A stretch of 52,036 nucleotides of DNA, taken from contig JAJYWE010000013.1 in the NCBI GenBank assembly GCA_021791675.1, forward strand, positions 3,378 through 55,413, in the 5' to 3' direction. The DNA is from Actinomycetes bacterium (GTDB lineage: Bacteria; Actinomycetota; Acidimicrobiia; Acidimicrobiales; JAKAOS01). The position numbers and the translations under genes are program-made. Below, piece by piece: positions 36,658-46,845 of this stretch (positions are counted from its first letter, which is position 1; each line of letters begins with the position of its first letter). The notes below the pieces were generated by a model. It was given only the letters and a program-made list of their open reading frames with translations, made no database searches and had not been told where the DNA came from.

Positions 36658-37436
36658 GCATGCAGTTCTACGCCCCGCCCGAGCAGGTGATGAAGGATCG
36701 GGCCGACTACGCCCGCAAGGGGATCGCACGCGGCCGCGCGCTCGTGGCGACGATCACCGCCTCGGGGGTCGTGCTGGTCGCAGAGAACCCGTCGCGCACG
36801 CTCCACAAGATCAGCGAGATCTACGACCGTATCGCTTTCGCCGGTGTCGGTCGCTACAGCGAGTACGACCAGCTCCGGGTGGCCGGCGTGCGCCACGCCG
36901 ACACGAAGGGCTTCGCCTACGCCCGAGAGGACGTGGACGCACGGAGCCTGGCGAACGTCTACGCCCAGTACCTCAACCAGGTCTTCACCCACGAGCTCAA
37001 GCCGCTCGAGGTGGAGATCCTGGTGGCGGAGCTGGGCGAGCCGCCAGCGCCGAGCCAGCTGTTCCAGATCCTCTACGACGGCACCGTCATGGACAAGGAC
37101 CGCTTCGCCGTCCTCGGCGGGGATGCCGACCGCATCGCGGAGCAGCTCGAGCGCCGCTACGAACCAGGGTGGGATCTCGCCGTGGCGACCCGGGCCTGCG
37201 TGGAGGCGCTCGCGGGGGAGGGCCGGACGCTCGAGCCGAGCGATCTCGAGGTGGCCGTGCTGGCCGCACGGAACGGGCGCCGGGCCTTCGCGCGGATCGA
37301 GGACGACGCGCTGGCGGCGCTGCTGGATGGCCCCCCGTCCCACTCCGAGGAGGCCCACTCCGAGGACCACTCCGAGGGGGCCCAGTCCGAGGGGGCCCAG
37401 TCCGAGGGGGCCCAGGCCGAGGAGCCCGAGACCTGA
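36654..37436 (+). CDS. prcA: Proteasome subunit alpha
   Basis: [75 protein letters not shown]. Confidence 0.96.
   Translation: [260 protein letters not shown]
37381..37425 (+). repeat. 15-bp coding tandem repeat (AQSEG) in prcA tail
   Basis: GCCCAGTCCGAGGGG x2 plus GCCCAGGCCGAGGAG. Confidence 0.9.
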
Positions 37437-37690
37437 AGCGGGGGGCCGGAACGGCGGGTGAGCCCGCAGGCGCTTCCGGCCACGCCACGCCCGGCCAGTG
37501 GCGCCCCCGGGGGCTTGCCCTCCGGGACGCGGGCGTAGACCCCGAGTCGTCGCCGGTCAGCGCGACGGCTGTTCCGTCGTGCCGGTATCGCCGAGGGTTG
37601 GTTGGCCGCGGCCAGGGTGTCCAGGAGGGCGCCTGCGCCCACCGGCTGGCTCGGCGCGCTCGGAGGAGCCGGCGCGGTCCCGGGCGCGCC

Positions 37691-38422
37691 CTACGTCGAG
37701 GCCCAGGCGACGACGTCTGCGAGCGGGCTCCCCTCGTGACCGGGCCGCTCGACCCGCCAGACCTCCACCCGGTCGAGCTCGGGGAGGCCCTCGAGGAGCT
37801 GGCGGATGCCCGTCTCCGTGAAGAGCAGGTCCGGGTCGGGCGGGCCGGCTCGGCCGTGGGAGTCCCGGTGGTGGCCGACGAGGTAGAGGTGACCGCCACT
37901 GCGGAGCGCGGCGGCGGCGCGCTGGACCAGGCTCGCAAGGGGAGCCGCGGGGAGATGGATGTTCGCGAGCACGGCGAGGTCGAAGCGGCGCGTCGGTGAC
38001 TCCCAGTCAGTGAGGTCAGCCTCCTCGGTCTCGAGCGTCACACCGAGCGCCGCTGCGCGCGCGCTTGCCTGCTCGAGCCCGACGCGGCTCCGGTCCACGC
38101 AGCGCACCCGCCAGCCCCGGGAGGCGAGCCAGATCGCGTTCCGGCCCGGCCCCGCGCCGAGGTCGACGGCCGACCCCGGGGTGAGGTCGCCCGCCAGCGC
38201 GACCAGGCTCGGGTCTGGATCGGTCGGCCACTCGTGGGACGCGTAGCGCTCGTCCCAGACCCAGCCGGGGCCGCCCGGGGAGGTGCCGCCCGGGCGGCCT
38301 TCCCGGTCCGCTCGGGGGGACCCCGTCGAACTGCCCTGCCCACGCGACGGCCGTGGCGCGCTCCGGTCGCCCTCTCCAGCCGGTCGAGGCGACTCGGCGG
38401 GCCCGGGTCCGGTGGCGGTCAT
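37691..38422 (-). CDS. Class I SAM-dependent methyltransferase
   Basis: [37 protein letters not shown]. Confidence 0.88.
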   Translation of the reverse strand: MTATGPGPAESPRPAGEGDRSAPRPSRGQGSSTGSPRADREGRPGGTSPGGPGWVWDERYASHEWPTDPDPSLVALAGDLTPGSAVDLGAGPGRNAIWLASRGWRVRCVDRSRVGLEQASARAAALGVTLETEEADLTDWESPTRRFDLAVLANIHLPAAPLASLVQRAAAALRSGGHLYLVGHHRDSHGRAGPPDPDLLFTETGIRQLLEGLPELDRVEVWRVERPGHEGSPLADVVAWAST

Positions 38423-38940
38423 CCGAGGCGGACCGCGGACAGAAGGGCCACTGCGAGGAGGAGTCCGGCCACCAACCACGTCAGCCGGTGGCCGAAAGGC
38501 CGTGGATGGACGAGCGCGTCGGGCCTGCGCTCTCGCGCGACGCTGCCCGCCCAGTTGCCAATGGCCTCGCCCGAGCGCCTACCGCCGGCGTACGCGTCCC
38601 CGAGCCCGGTCGCGAGCAGCGAATCTGCGGAGGTGTCCAGGATGCGCTCCCCCGGCGAGTCACCCCCGAGCTCACCCAGGACGTCCCCAACGGGCTCGGC
38701 GGCAACCTCGGTGCGCGGGGGGCTGGCGACGGACGCAGCGTGGTCTGCGTCGAGGAGGCCGAGCGCGAGCGGTGCGGCCGGCTCTTCCACCCACACCTCG
38801 ACCAGGCCAGGGAGGGGGTAGGTGCCCGAGATCGCGCCCCGGAGGTCGGTGAGGATGCCCTCCGCGCCGAGGCGGGCCGCCAGGACGCGGCCGTGGAAGG
38901 GGCTCGCAACCGTGGTGAGATGCACCATGCGCTCCGACAT
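38419..38940 (-). CDS. Hypothetical protein with C-terminal TM (DUF2007-like N-terminus)
   Basis: [37 protein letters not shown]...[23 protein letters not shown]; start overlaps methyltransferase arrangement by 4 bp. Confidence 0.7.
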   Translation of the reverse strand: MSERMVHLTTVASPFHGRVLAARLGAEGILTDLRGAISGTYPLPGLVEVWVEEPAAPLALGLLDADHAASVASPPRTEVAAEPVGDVLGELGGDSPGERILDTSADSLLATGLGDAYAGGRRSGEAIGNWAGSVARERRPDALVHPRPFGHRLTWLVAGLLLAVALLSAVRLG

Positions 38941-38967
38941 CACCTCCAAACGGTACCGTGGGCGCGC

Positions 38968-40326
38968 ATGGAGCGTCGGATCTTCGGGCTCGAGAACGAG
39001 TACGGCGTCACCTGCACGCTCCGTGGCCAGCGGCGCCTCAGCCCGGACGAGGTCGCCCGCTACCTCTTCCGGCGGGTCGTGAGCTGGGGTCGGTCGTCGA
39101 ACGTCTTCCTGGAGAACGGCGCGCGGCTCTACCTGGACGTCGGATCCCATCCCGAGTACGCCACCCCCGAGTGCGACAGCGTCGCGGACCTCGTCGTCCA
39201 CGACAAGGCCGGAGAGCGCATCCTGGAGAGCCTCGTCGAGTCCGCCGAGGCCCGGCTCCGGGAGGAGGGGATCCGCGGGGTCGTCTACCTGTTCAAGAAC
39301 AACACCGACTCGGCAGGCAACTCCTACGGCTGTCACGAGAACTACCTGACGACGCGGAGGGACGACTTCAGCCACTACGCCGAGGTGCTGATCCCCTTCC
39401 TCGTCACCCGACAGATCTACGCGGGCGCCGGGAAGGTCCTCCAGACCGCTCGCGGCTCGATCTTCTGCCTCAGCCAGCGTGCCGAGCACATCTGGGAGGG
39501 TGTCTCCTCCGCGACGACGCGGAGCCGGCCGATCATCAACACCCGCGACGAGCCCCATGCCGACGCCGAGCGCTACCGCCGCCTCCACGTGATCGTCGGG
39601 GACTCGAACATGAGCGAGTACGCCACCTTTCTCAAGGTCGGCGCCACTTCTCTCCTGCTCCGCATGCTCGAGGACCCCGGCACGGTGCTCCGGGACATGA
39701 CCCTCGAGAACCAGATCCGGGCGATCCGGGAGATCAGCCACGACGCCACCTGCCGCCGGCGGGTCCGGTTGGCCAACGGGCGAGAGCTCTCCGCCCTCCA
39801 GATCCAGCAGGAGTACCTCGCCCGGGCGCAGCGCTTCACCGAGGCGAACGGCGCGTCCCCGGAGGAGAAGCAGGTCCTCGAGATGTGGGAGCACTGCCTG
39901 ACCGGCCTGGAGCGTGACCCGCTCAGCCTGGACCGGGAGTGCGATTGGGTCGCGAAGTACCAGCTCATCGAGGCGTACCGCGCGCGTCACGGCTTCGCGC
40001 TGTCGCACCCGCAGGTGGCCCTGGTGGACCTGCAGTACCACGACGTCTCCCGGCCCCGCAGTCTCTTCTACCGCCTCCAGGAGCGTGGGCTCGTCGAACG
40101 AGTCGTGACGGACGACGCGATCGCACGGGCGGTCGACGAGCCCCCCGGCACGACGCGGGCGCGCCTGCGCGGGGAGTTCATCCGCAAGGCCAAGGCGGCG
40201 CGACGCGACTTCACGGTCGACTGGGTGCACCTGAAGCTGAACGACCAGGCGCAGCGCACCGTGATGCTGAAGGATCCGTTCCGCGCCCACGACGAGAAGG
40301 TCGAGAAGCTCATCGACTCGCTCTAG
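38968..40326 (+). CDS. pafA: Pup-protein ligase PafA
   Basis: [69 protein letters not shown]. Confidence 0.97.
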   Translation: MERRIFGLENEYGVTCTLRGQRRLSPDEVARYLFRRVVSWGRSSNVFLENGARLYLDVGSHPEYATPECDSVADLVVHDKAGERILESLVESAEARLREEGIRGVVYLFKNNTDSAGNSYGCHENYLTTRRDDFSHYAEVLIPFLVTRQIYAGAGKVLQTARGSIFCLSQRAEHIWEGVSSATTRSRPIINTRDEPHADAERYRRLHVIVGDSNMSEYATFLKVGATSLLLRMLEDPGTVLRDMTLENQIRAIREISHDATCRRRVRLANGRELSALQIQQEYLARAQRFTEANGASPEEKQVLEMWEHCLTGLERDPLSLDRECDWVAKYQLIEAYRARHGFALSHPQVALVDLQYHDVSRPRSLFYRLQERGLVERVVTDDAIARAVDEPPGTTRARLRGEFIRKAKAARRDFTVDWVHLKLNDQAQRTVMLKDPFRAHDEKVEKLIDSL

Positions 40327-40468
40327 GCGGGCCAGTCGCGTCGCGTCGCGACGCGCCCCAAGGCACCGCGCGGCTCCGCGCACGCCGTCGGGCCGGGTCT
40401 CGCTGCGCCGTGCGTGCGCCCGGACCGGCCTGCCCTGTGCCGGCGGCGAGCCGGGATAGGCTCGTGCC

Positions 40469-41008
40469 ATGTTCTCCATCGACCCGGCGAAGATTCTGCT
40501 GGTCGCGGTCGTGGCGCTGGTGGTCCTCGGCCCGGAGAAGCTGCCAGGCACCTTGCACGCCCTCGGGAAGATGTGGAGCGACTTCCAGCGGCTGCGCTCC
40601 GGCCTGGAGAGCCAGGTCCGTGACGTCGTGGGCGACCTGCCCGTCGCCAGCATCGGTGGCCTCACGGCGGCGATGACCGGGAACGTCTCCCGGGTGGTCG
40701 ACGGGTTCACGAGCTCGTTCACGCAGACGGCCGCGACGGCTCCGGTGGTCGCCCCCGTTGCAGGTGGCCCCAGTCCTGGCTCGCCCGGCGGACCGGCTGC
40801 CGGGTTGGACGGACCTGGCCTCCGGGTGGTCACCACGGCTGGCCCCGTGGGCGCTGCGAGCAGCGAGCGCCGGGGCGGGGCCGCCGCGGAGGCCATCGCT
40901 GCGCTCCGCGCGAGCCAGGGTGACCTGCGTGCCCACTGCCGCCCGGGGCGCCTCGTCCCACCCCCGGCCGAGCTGGCTCCGGGCTACGACGATCCCATCT
41001 GCAACTGA
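40469..41008 (+). CDS. Sec-independent translocase TatA/TatB-like
   Basis: MFSIDPAKILLVAVVALVVLGPEKLPGTLHALGKMWSDFQRLRSGLE. Confidence 0.92.
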   Translation: MFSIDPAKILLVAVVALVVLGPEKLPGTLHALGKMWSDFQRLRSGLESQVRDVVGDLPVASIGGLTAAMTGNVSRVVDGFTSSFTQTAATAPVVAPVAGGPSPGSPGGPAAGLDGPGLRVVTTAGPVGAASSERRGGAAAEAIAALRASQGDLRAHCRPGRLVPPPAELAPGYDDPICN

Positions 41009-41031
41009 GCATGGGCTCGTAGAAGACTCCG

Positions 41032-41808
41032 ATGGCTCTCCGGCTCCCCATCCGCCGCTCGGGTAAGGCGCCGCGCACCAAGCCCGACGAGATGACGCTC
41101 CTCGAGCATCTCGGGGAGCTCCGCCGGCGGATCCTGATCTCGGCCGTCGCCGTGCTGCTCGGTGGGATCCTCGCTTTTGCGATCTACAGCGACATCCTGA
41201 ACGTGCTGATGCACCCGTACTGTTCGGTGGTCACGAACTCCTTCCGCCCGGGGGATCGCTGCTCGCTCCTCGTGACGAGCCCGCTCGACGGACTGAACCT
41301 CCGCTTCAAGGTCGCGGTCTACGGCGGGATCTTCTTCGGCCTCCCGGTGATCCTCTACCAGTTGTGGAAGTTCATCACGCCGGGGCTCAACCCCAACGAG
41401 AAGCGCTACGTCGTGCCCTTCATGGCCGCGTCGCTGTCCCTGTTCGCGCTCGGCGCCGGGCTCGCGTACCTGGTGATGGGCCACGCGCTCAAGTTCCTGC
41501 AGGAGATCGGGGGGCCGAAGCTGACCTTCTTCTACCAGGCGACCAGCTACCTCTCCTTCATCCTTGCGTTGATGGCGGCGTTCGGGGTCGCCTTCGAGTT
41601 CCCGGTCGTGCTGGTCGCGCTCGAGCTCCTCGGCGTGGTGAGCCCCCAGGCCCTCGCGAAGCGTCGGCGGATCGCCATCGTGGTGATCTTCGCGGTCGTC
41701 GCCGTGTTCATCCCGAGCGGCGACCCGTTCTCGCTCCTGGCGATGACCATCCCCCTCGTCGTGTTCTACGAGGGGGCCATCGTGATCGGGAGGCTGGCGC
41801 GACGATGA
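41032..41808 (+). CDS. tatC: Twin-arginine translocase subunit TatC
   Basis: DEMTLLEHLGELRRRILIS; six TM pattern; PVILYQLWKFITPGLNPNEKRYV. Confidence 0.96.
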   Translation: MALRLPIRRSGKAPRTKPDEMTLLEHLGELRRRILISAVAVLLGGILAFAIYSDILNVLMHPYCSVVTNSFRPGDRCSLLVTSPLDGLNLRFKVAVYGGIFFGLPVILYQLWKFITPGLNPNEKRYVVPFMAASLSLFALGAGLAYLVMGHALKFLQEIGGPKLTFFYQATSYLSFILALMAAFGVAFEFPVVLVALELLGVVSPQALAKRRRIAIVVIFAVVAVFIPSGDPFSLLAMTIPLVVFYEGAIVIGRLARR

Positions 41809-41812
41809 CCCC

Positions 41813-44605
41813 GTGGTCGAGCGCCGCGCCGGGCAGCTCCGTCCGGCCCGGGGGGTGAGCGCAGCTCGCGGAGGTGCCGTGCGCGCGGCGTTCGTGGCGG
41901 GAGCAGGCTTCGCGCTCGATCCCTTCCAGGAGGCGGCGCTCGACGCCCTCGACGAGGGCTGCTCGGTGCTGGTGGCCGCCCCGACCGGTGCAGGCAAGAC
42001 CGTCGTCGCGACCTACGCCGTCGAGCTCGCGCTCGCCGCGGGCGGCAAGGCCTTCTACACCACCCCGCTCAAGGCACTGTCCAACCAGAAGTACGCCGAG
42101 CTCGCGGCCCGCTACGGCGCGCGCTCGGTCGGCCTGCTCACGGGTGACGTCAGCCGGAACGCCGCGGCGCCGGTGGTCGTGATGACCACCGAGGTGCTCC
42201 GCAACATGATCTACGCCTCGGCACCGGCGCTCGAGGGCCTCCAGGTCGTCGTGCTGGACGAGGTGCACTACCTCCAGAACCCCTACCGGGGCGCAGTGTG
42301 GGAGGAGGTGATCGTCCACGCACCCGCCGAGGTGCGCTTGGTGTGCCTGTCGGCAACGGTGTCCAATGCGGAGGAGGTCGCCGCGTGGCTCACGGTCGTG
42401 CGGGGTCGGACGGTGGCGGTCATCGAGGAGCAGCGCCCCGTTCCGCTCACCCACCTCTACGCGCTCGGCCAGCGCGGCGGGCGGCCGGTCCGCCTCGTCC
42501 CGACGCTGTCGGGGCGTCGCCCGAACCCGGAGCTGCTCGCGCTCGAGGCCCGGGGCGGGAACAGCCATCGCAGCACTGCGCTGGCACGGCCGCGCCGGAC
42601 CGAGCTGGTGGAGCGCCTCGCGGAGCTCGACCTCCTCCCCGCGATCTACTTCGTGTTCTCCCGTGCGGGCTGCGACGCAGCCGTGGAGCGCTGCCTGGCG
42701 GAGGGCGTTCGCCTCACGACACCGGCGGAGCGCGCCGCGATCCGTCTCGAGCTCGACCGCCACCTCGACGAGCTGAGCGACGACGACCTCGGTGCGCTCG
42801 GCTACCCCCGCTTCCTCGCCGGCCTCGAGGCGGGGCTGGCGCCGCACCACGCCGGCCTGGTCCCGCCGTTCCGTGAGGCCGTCGAGGCCTGTTTTGCCTC
42901 GTCGCTGGTGAAGGTGGTGTTCGCGACCGAGACCCTCTCCCTCGGCATCAACATGCCCGCTCGCAGCGTGGTCGTCGACTCGCTCACGAAGTTCTCCGGC
43001 GAGCGCCACGAGGTCCTCACGCCGGGCGAGTACACCCAGCTCACCGGGCGCGCCGGGCGCCGGGGGATCGACGATCGGGGCTTCGCGGTCGTCCCCCACG
43101 CGCCCCAGCTCTCGGTGGCGACGGTGGCAGCGCTCGCCTCGACGAGGACCTACGAGCTCACCTCGTCGTTCCGACCCACCTACAACATGGCGGCGAACCT
43201 GATCCAGCGCTACTCCCGGGAGCGGGCTCGCCACCTCCTGAACCTCTCGTTCGCGCAGTACCGGACCGACGCCGAGGTTGTCGCGCTGGAAGCCAGACAG
43301 GAACAGCTCCGCGCCGAGCTGGCTCGGCTCGAGCGGGTTGCGACCTGCGAGCTCGCGACCCGGGACGAGCTGGAGGCGCTCCGGCGCGCCGGTGGCCGGG
43401 ATCGGCTGCGACGGCCGGAAGAGCGCCCGGGCAGCCGACCGCCCCGCAGTGTCCTCGAGGCGGCGCTCGCGACGCTACGCCCTGGCGACGTGCTCACCGG
43501 TCTTCGGCGTGCGGGCTCGGACCGGCCGGGGCTCGTCGGGCCCGCGGGGCCGCTCGTCGTGGTCTCGGTGGCACGCCGGGGGAGCGGGACGAGACTCGCG
43601 GTCGTCGACCGGGCGGGGACGCGAGCGGTGCTCCGGGCGAGCGACTTCGCAGCCGTGCCCGAGCGGGGGGGTCGGATCGAGCTCCCCGTCCCCTTCGCGC
43701 CCAACGAGCGCAGCTTCCTCGCCGAGGTCGCAGCACGCCTCGCGCGCGCCACGCCCCGATACGCCCCGACCCCATCGTCGCCCCCGACCCCCCCGTCGGC
43801 TCCGACCCGCCGGCGGCGACCATCGCAGGCCAGCAACGCTTCGGCCTGCCCGGATCTCGAGCGCCACCTCCGGGCGCTCGCCCGGGCCGGCCGGATCGAG
43901 GGCGAGCTGGCTCGGCTCGGGCGACGGGTGGCCGAGCGGAGCGAGTCCCTGTCGGTCCAGCTCGACCAGGTCGTGGCCCTGCTCGAGCGGCGTGGCTATG
44001 CCGAGTCCTGGCGGCTCACGTCGAAGGGCGAGCGGCTCGCCCGCCTCTACCACGAACAGGACCTGCTCGTGGCCGAGTCCTTGGAGGCCGGCCTTCTCGA
44101 CGGGCTCGGCCCCCCCGCGCTCTCGGCGGTCGTCTCCGGCTTCGTCTACGAGCCGAGGGGGCGGACCCAGCCGCCCTCACGCCTGGCGGCCGGCCGCGAG
44201 GTCGACCAGCGCCTGTCCGCCGTGGAGGAGCTCTGGCGAGGCCTGCGCGAGGAGGAAGCCGAGCTCCGCCTCCCCCAGACCCGCCCGGTCGACGGGGGTC
44301 TCGCGGGGGCGGCCAAGGCGTGGTGCTCGGGTCGAGGGCTCGCAGCGGTGCTCGGCGAGGGGGGTCAGAGCGGCGGGGACTTCGTCCGCACCGCGCGCCA
44401 GCTCGCGGACCTGCTCGGCCAGCTGGCAGAGGTCGCGCCCGAGCCGGCGACGAGACGGGCTGCCGCGGCTGGCGTCCGCGGGGTGTTCCGGGGCGTCGTG
44501 GCCGCCTCTTCCCTCGGCGTCGAGCCGGCCGGCGCGCTCCTCGCCTCGGTCGGGCCGGAGGCAGGTCGCGAGCCCAGCTCGGAGGGGATCCCCGGGGGAG
44601 GGTGA
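41813..44605 (+). CDS. helY: DEAD/DEAH-box (Ski2/HelY-like) RNA helicase
   Basis: APTGAGKTVVATYAVELAL, VLDEVHYLQNPYRG, CLSATVSNAEEVAAWL, TGRAGRRGIDDRG. Start could be 41813 or 41855. Confidence 0.93.
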   Translation: MVERRAGQLRPARGVSAARGGAVRAAFVAGAGFALDPFQEAALDALDEGCSVLVAAPTGAGKTVVATYAVELALAAGGKAFYTTPLKALSNQKYAELAARYGARSVGLLTGDVSRNAAAPVVVMTTEVLRNMIYASAPALEGLQVVVLDEVHYLQNPYRGAVWEEVIVHAPAEVRLVCLSATVSNAEEVAAWLTVVRGRTVAVIEEQRPVPLTHLYALGQRGGRPVRLVPTLSGRRPNPELLALEARGGNSHRSTALARPRRTELVERLAELDLLPAIYFVFSRAGCDAAVERCLAEGVRLTTPAERAAIRLELDRHLDELSDDDLGALGYPRFLAGLEAGLAPHHAGLVPPFREAVEACFASSLVKVVFATETLSLGINMPARSVVVDSLTKFSGERHEVLTPGEYTQLTGRAGRRGIDDRGFAVVPHAPQLSVATVAALASTRTYELTSSFRPTYNMAANLIQRYSRERARHLLNLSFAQYRTDAEVVALEARQEQLRAELARLERVATCELATRDELEALRRAGGRDRLRRPEERPGSRPPRSVLEAALATLRPGDVLTGLRRAGSDRPGLVGPAGPLVVVSVARRGSGTRLAVVDRAGTRAVLRASDFAAVPERGGRIELPVPFAPNERSFLAEVAARLARATPRYAPTPSSPPTPPSAPTRRRRPSQASNASACPDLERHLRALARAGRIEGELARLGRRVAERSESLSVQLDQVVALLERRGYAESWRLTSKGERLARLYHEQDLLVAESLEAGLLDGLGPPALSAVVSGFVYEPRGRTQPPSRLAAGREVDQRLSAVEELWRGLREEEAELRLPQTRPVDGGLAGAAKAWCSGRGLAAVLGEGGQSGGDFVRTARQLADLLGQLAEVAPEPATRRAAAAGVRGVFRGVVAASSLGVEPAGALLASVGPEAGREPSSEGIPGGG

Positions 44606-44629
44606 GAGCGGGGCTAGTGTCCGTCGGGC

Positions 44630-46243
44630 ATGTTCCCGTACGTCACCGAGAGCTTCAGCGACGACGAGGCGCGGGTGCTCGCCCGCTACGTGACCAACCT
44701 CGAGGGTCCGGTCTTCGCCCTCGTCAACCTGCCCGAGGTGGTCAAGGGGGCGCTGTTCGCGCGCTACTCCCGCTCGTCGAAGAGCCTCCGCCGTCTCCTG
44801 CTCGACGAGTTCGCCGACGACCTGCCCGTCGACGCCCCCGTCGTCGTCGACCCCGAACGGCCCGCCACGCACGCCGCGGGGCTCTACGAGCGAGTCCTGG
44901 CGGACTACGGCGACGACTCCGTCGCACAGCTGGGGGGCGTGCACCTCGCGTGCGAACAGGCGTCGAACCTGCTCACGAAGATCCTCGAGCGGCCCCGCCT
45001 CGGTGCGTACCTGGAACAGTCGACCCGCTACATCCCCTACGACACCCGCCTCTCGACCGGGTGGTATCGCTACTACCGCGATCCCGAGGTGCTCGCCTCG
45101 CCCCTCGGTGCCCGCTACGTGGCCGAGATGGACCGCCTCTTCGACCGCTACGGCGAGCTCTTCGGCCGGCTCCAGTCGGACCTGCTCGCCCGCCACCCCT
45201 TCGACGGTGAGGGGAGTGAGCTCGCCTGGCGCCGCTCGGTTCGCGCCGCCGCGCTCGACGCGGCCCGAGGCGTCCTGCCGGCCGGGACCCTCTCGAACGT
45301 GGGGATCTACGCCTCGGGCCAGACCTACGAGCAGCTCCTGCTCCGTATGCGGGTGAACCCGCTCCCAGAGGCACGCCGCTACGCCGGGCTCATGCTCGAC
45401 GAGCTCCGCAAGGTGATCCCCGCCTTCCTCACGCGCCTCGACCGGCCGGACCGGGGGGGCGAGTGGTCGGCCTACCTCGAGGAGACGCGCGACGCCACGA
45501 GTGTGCTGGTGGAGCGCCTCGCCGAGGAGACCGTGACCCCGGCGACGAGCGTCACCCTCTCGGCCTTCGATCCGGCGGGGGAGGACGACGTGCTCGCCGG
45601 GATCGTCTACGCCTACGGGCGGTGCTCGGACGCAGAGGCGGTGGCGACCGTTGCCCGCATGGACGCCGAGACCCGAAGGTCCCTCCTCGCCGCCTACATC
45701 GGCGACCGGCAAAACCGGCGGCACCGCCCGGGCCGTGCGCTCGAGCGCACCTCCTACCGCTTCGACATCGTGGCCGACTACGGGGGCTTCCGCGACCTCC
45801 AGCGGCACCGTATGTGCACGGTGGAGTGGCAGCCCCTCGCTCCGGATCTCGGCTACGAGGTGCCCGAGTCCGTGGCCGAGGCGGGGGCGGGGGCCCTCTT
45901 CTCCGAAGCGCTCGACGCGTCGGCGGCGTTGCACGATGCGCTCGCTCCCGGGTTTCCCGCCCAGGCGCCGTACGCGCTGGGTATGGCGCACCGGATTCGC
46001 TTCTCGATCCAGATGAACGCCCGTGAGGCGCTCCACCTGATCGAGCTTCGCTCGTCTGCGCAGGGCCACCCCGGTTATCGCGCGATCGCTCTGGAGATGC
46101 GCCGACTCATCGCCACGGTCGCGGGCCACGCGGCCCTGGCCGATGCGATGCGCTTCGCCGATCCCTCGCCGGGAGGGCTCGGACGTCGCGCCGCCGAACA
46201 GCGGAGCGAGGACCGACACCCCGCGAGCCGGCCGGCGAGCTGA
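44630..46243 (+). CDS. Double-length ThyX-like (FAD-dependent thymidylate synthase family) protein
   Basis: N-half: LEQSTRYIPYD, LPAGTLSNVGIYASGQTYEQLLLRMRVNPLPEARRY; C-half: LQRHRMCTVEWQPL, IQMNAREALHLIELRSSAQGHPGYR. Confidence 0.8.
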   Translation: MFPYVTESFSDDEARVLARYVTNLEGPVFALVNLPEVVKGALFARYSRSSKSLRRLLLDEFADDLPVDAPVVVDPERPATHAAGLYERVLADYGDDSVAQLGGVHLACEQASNLLTKILERPRLGAYLEQSTRYIPYDTRLSTGWYRYYRDPEVLASPLGARYVAEMDRLFDRYGELFGRLQSDLLARHPFDGEGSELAWRRSVRAAALDAARGVLPAGTLSNVGIYASGQTYEQLLLRMRVNPLPEARRYAGLMLDELRKVIPAFLTRLDRPDRGGEWSAYLEETRDATSVLVERLAEETVTPATSVTLSAFDPAGEDDVLAGIVYAYGRCSDAEAVATVARMDAETRRSLLAAYIGDRQNRRHRPGRALERTSYRFDIVADYGGFRDLQRHRMCTVEWQPLAPDLGYEVPESVAEAGAGALFSEALDASAALHDALAPGFPAQAPYALGMAHRIRFSIQMNAREALHLIELRSSAQGHPGYRAIALEMRRLIATVAGHAALADAMRFADPSPGGLGRRAAEQRSEDRHPASRPAS

Positions 46244-46368
46244 GCCCCCCGTCGCCGGGCCTCACGCGGGCGGCCGTGCCGCCGGGGAACGCGCCGGGGC
46301 CCCGCGGTGTTCCGCAGGGGGAACTTTCTGTGTAGGCTCCGCCCGCTACGAGGCGAGAAGGGTACGGG

Positions 46369-46845
46369 ATGGCTAAGGAAGAGCTGGAAGCAGAGCTGGC
46401 GGAAGACGAGCCGGAGGAGCCACCAGAGGCCGACCTGGACGAGCTGCTCGAGGACGATCTCGACGTGCCGGACGACGACGATGACGACGTCCTGGACGAC
46501 GAGACGCTCGCCGAGGAGGACGAAGAGGACCTCGAGGTTCCCGTTCCCGATGCTCCTCGGGAGCGGGCCGCCGCGCCCGCCGTCGAAGCCGACGAGGAGG
46601 AGGAGGACGAGGAGGAGGAGGTCGACGACGAGGAGGTCGAGGCGAGCCTCGACGTCATCCTGAAGGAACGGCTCGTCGTCATCGACGACGACGACGACCT
46701 GGAGGAGGGTGACGACCGCGTCGAGCCCGCGGTGAAGGTCCTGCCGAAGCAGCCCGGGGAGTTCGTCTGCCAGTCCTGCTTCCTCGTGAAGCACCCGAGC
46801 CAGCTCGCGGATCCGGACAAGATGTTCTGCCGGGACTGCGTGTGA
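46369..46845 (+). CDS. DUF4193-like acidic protein with C-terminal zinc ribbon
   Basis: Highly acidic Asp/Glu tracts; CQSCFLVKHPSQLADPDKMFCRDCV. Confidence 0.85.
   Translation: MAKEELEAELAEDEPEEPPEADLDELLEDDLDVPDDDDDDVLDDETLAEEDEEDLEVPVPDAPRERAAAPAVEADEEEEDEEEEVDDEEVEASLDVILKERLVVIDDDDDLEEGDDRVEPAVKVLPKQPGEFVCQSCFLVKHPSQLADPDKMFCRDCV

Noticed and set aside
40343-40354. GCGTCGCGACGC palindrome after pafA
   Set aside because: Short GC-only palindrome, expected often by chance at this composition; no clear terminator features.
38419-40896. 825-aa minus-strand ORF opposite pafA/tatA
   Set aside because: Antisense shadow of pafA in very GC-rich DNA; only the distal part (38419-38940) is a plausible gene.
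41708-43234. 508-aa minus-strand ORF opposite helY
   Set aside because: Antisense shadow; helicase motifs are clear on the plus strand.
44177-46219. 680-aa minus-strand ORF opposite the ThyX-like gene
   Set aside because: No recognisable motifs; the sense strand carries ThyX-like motifs.
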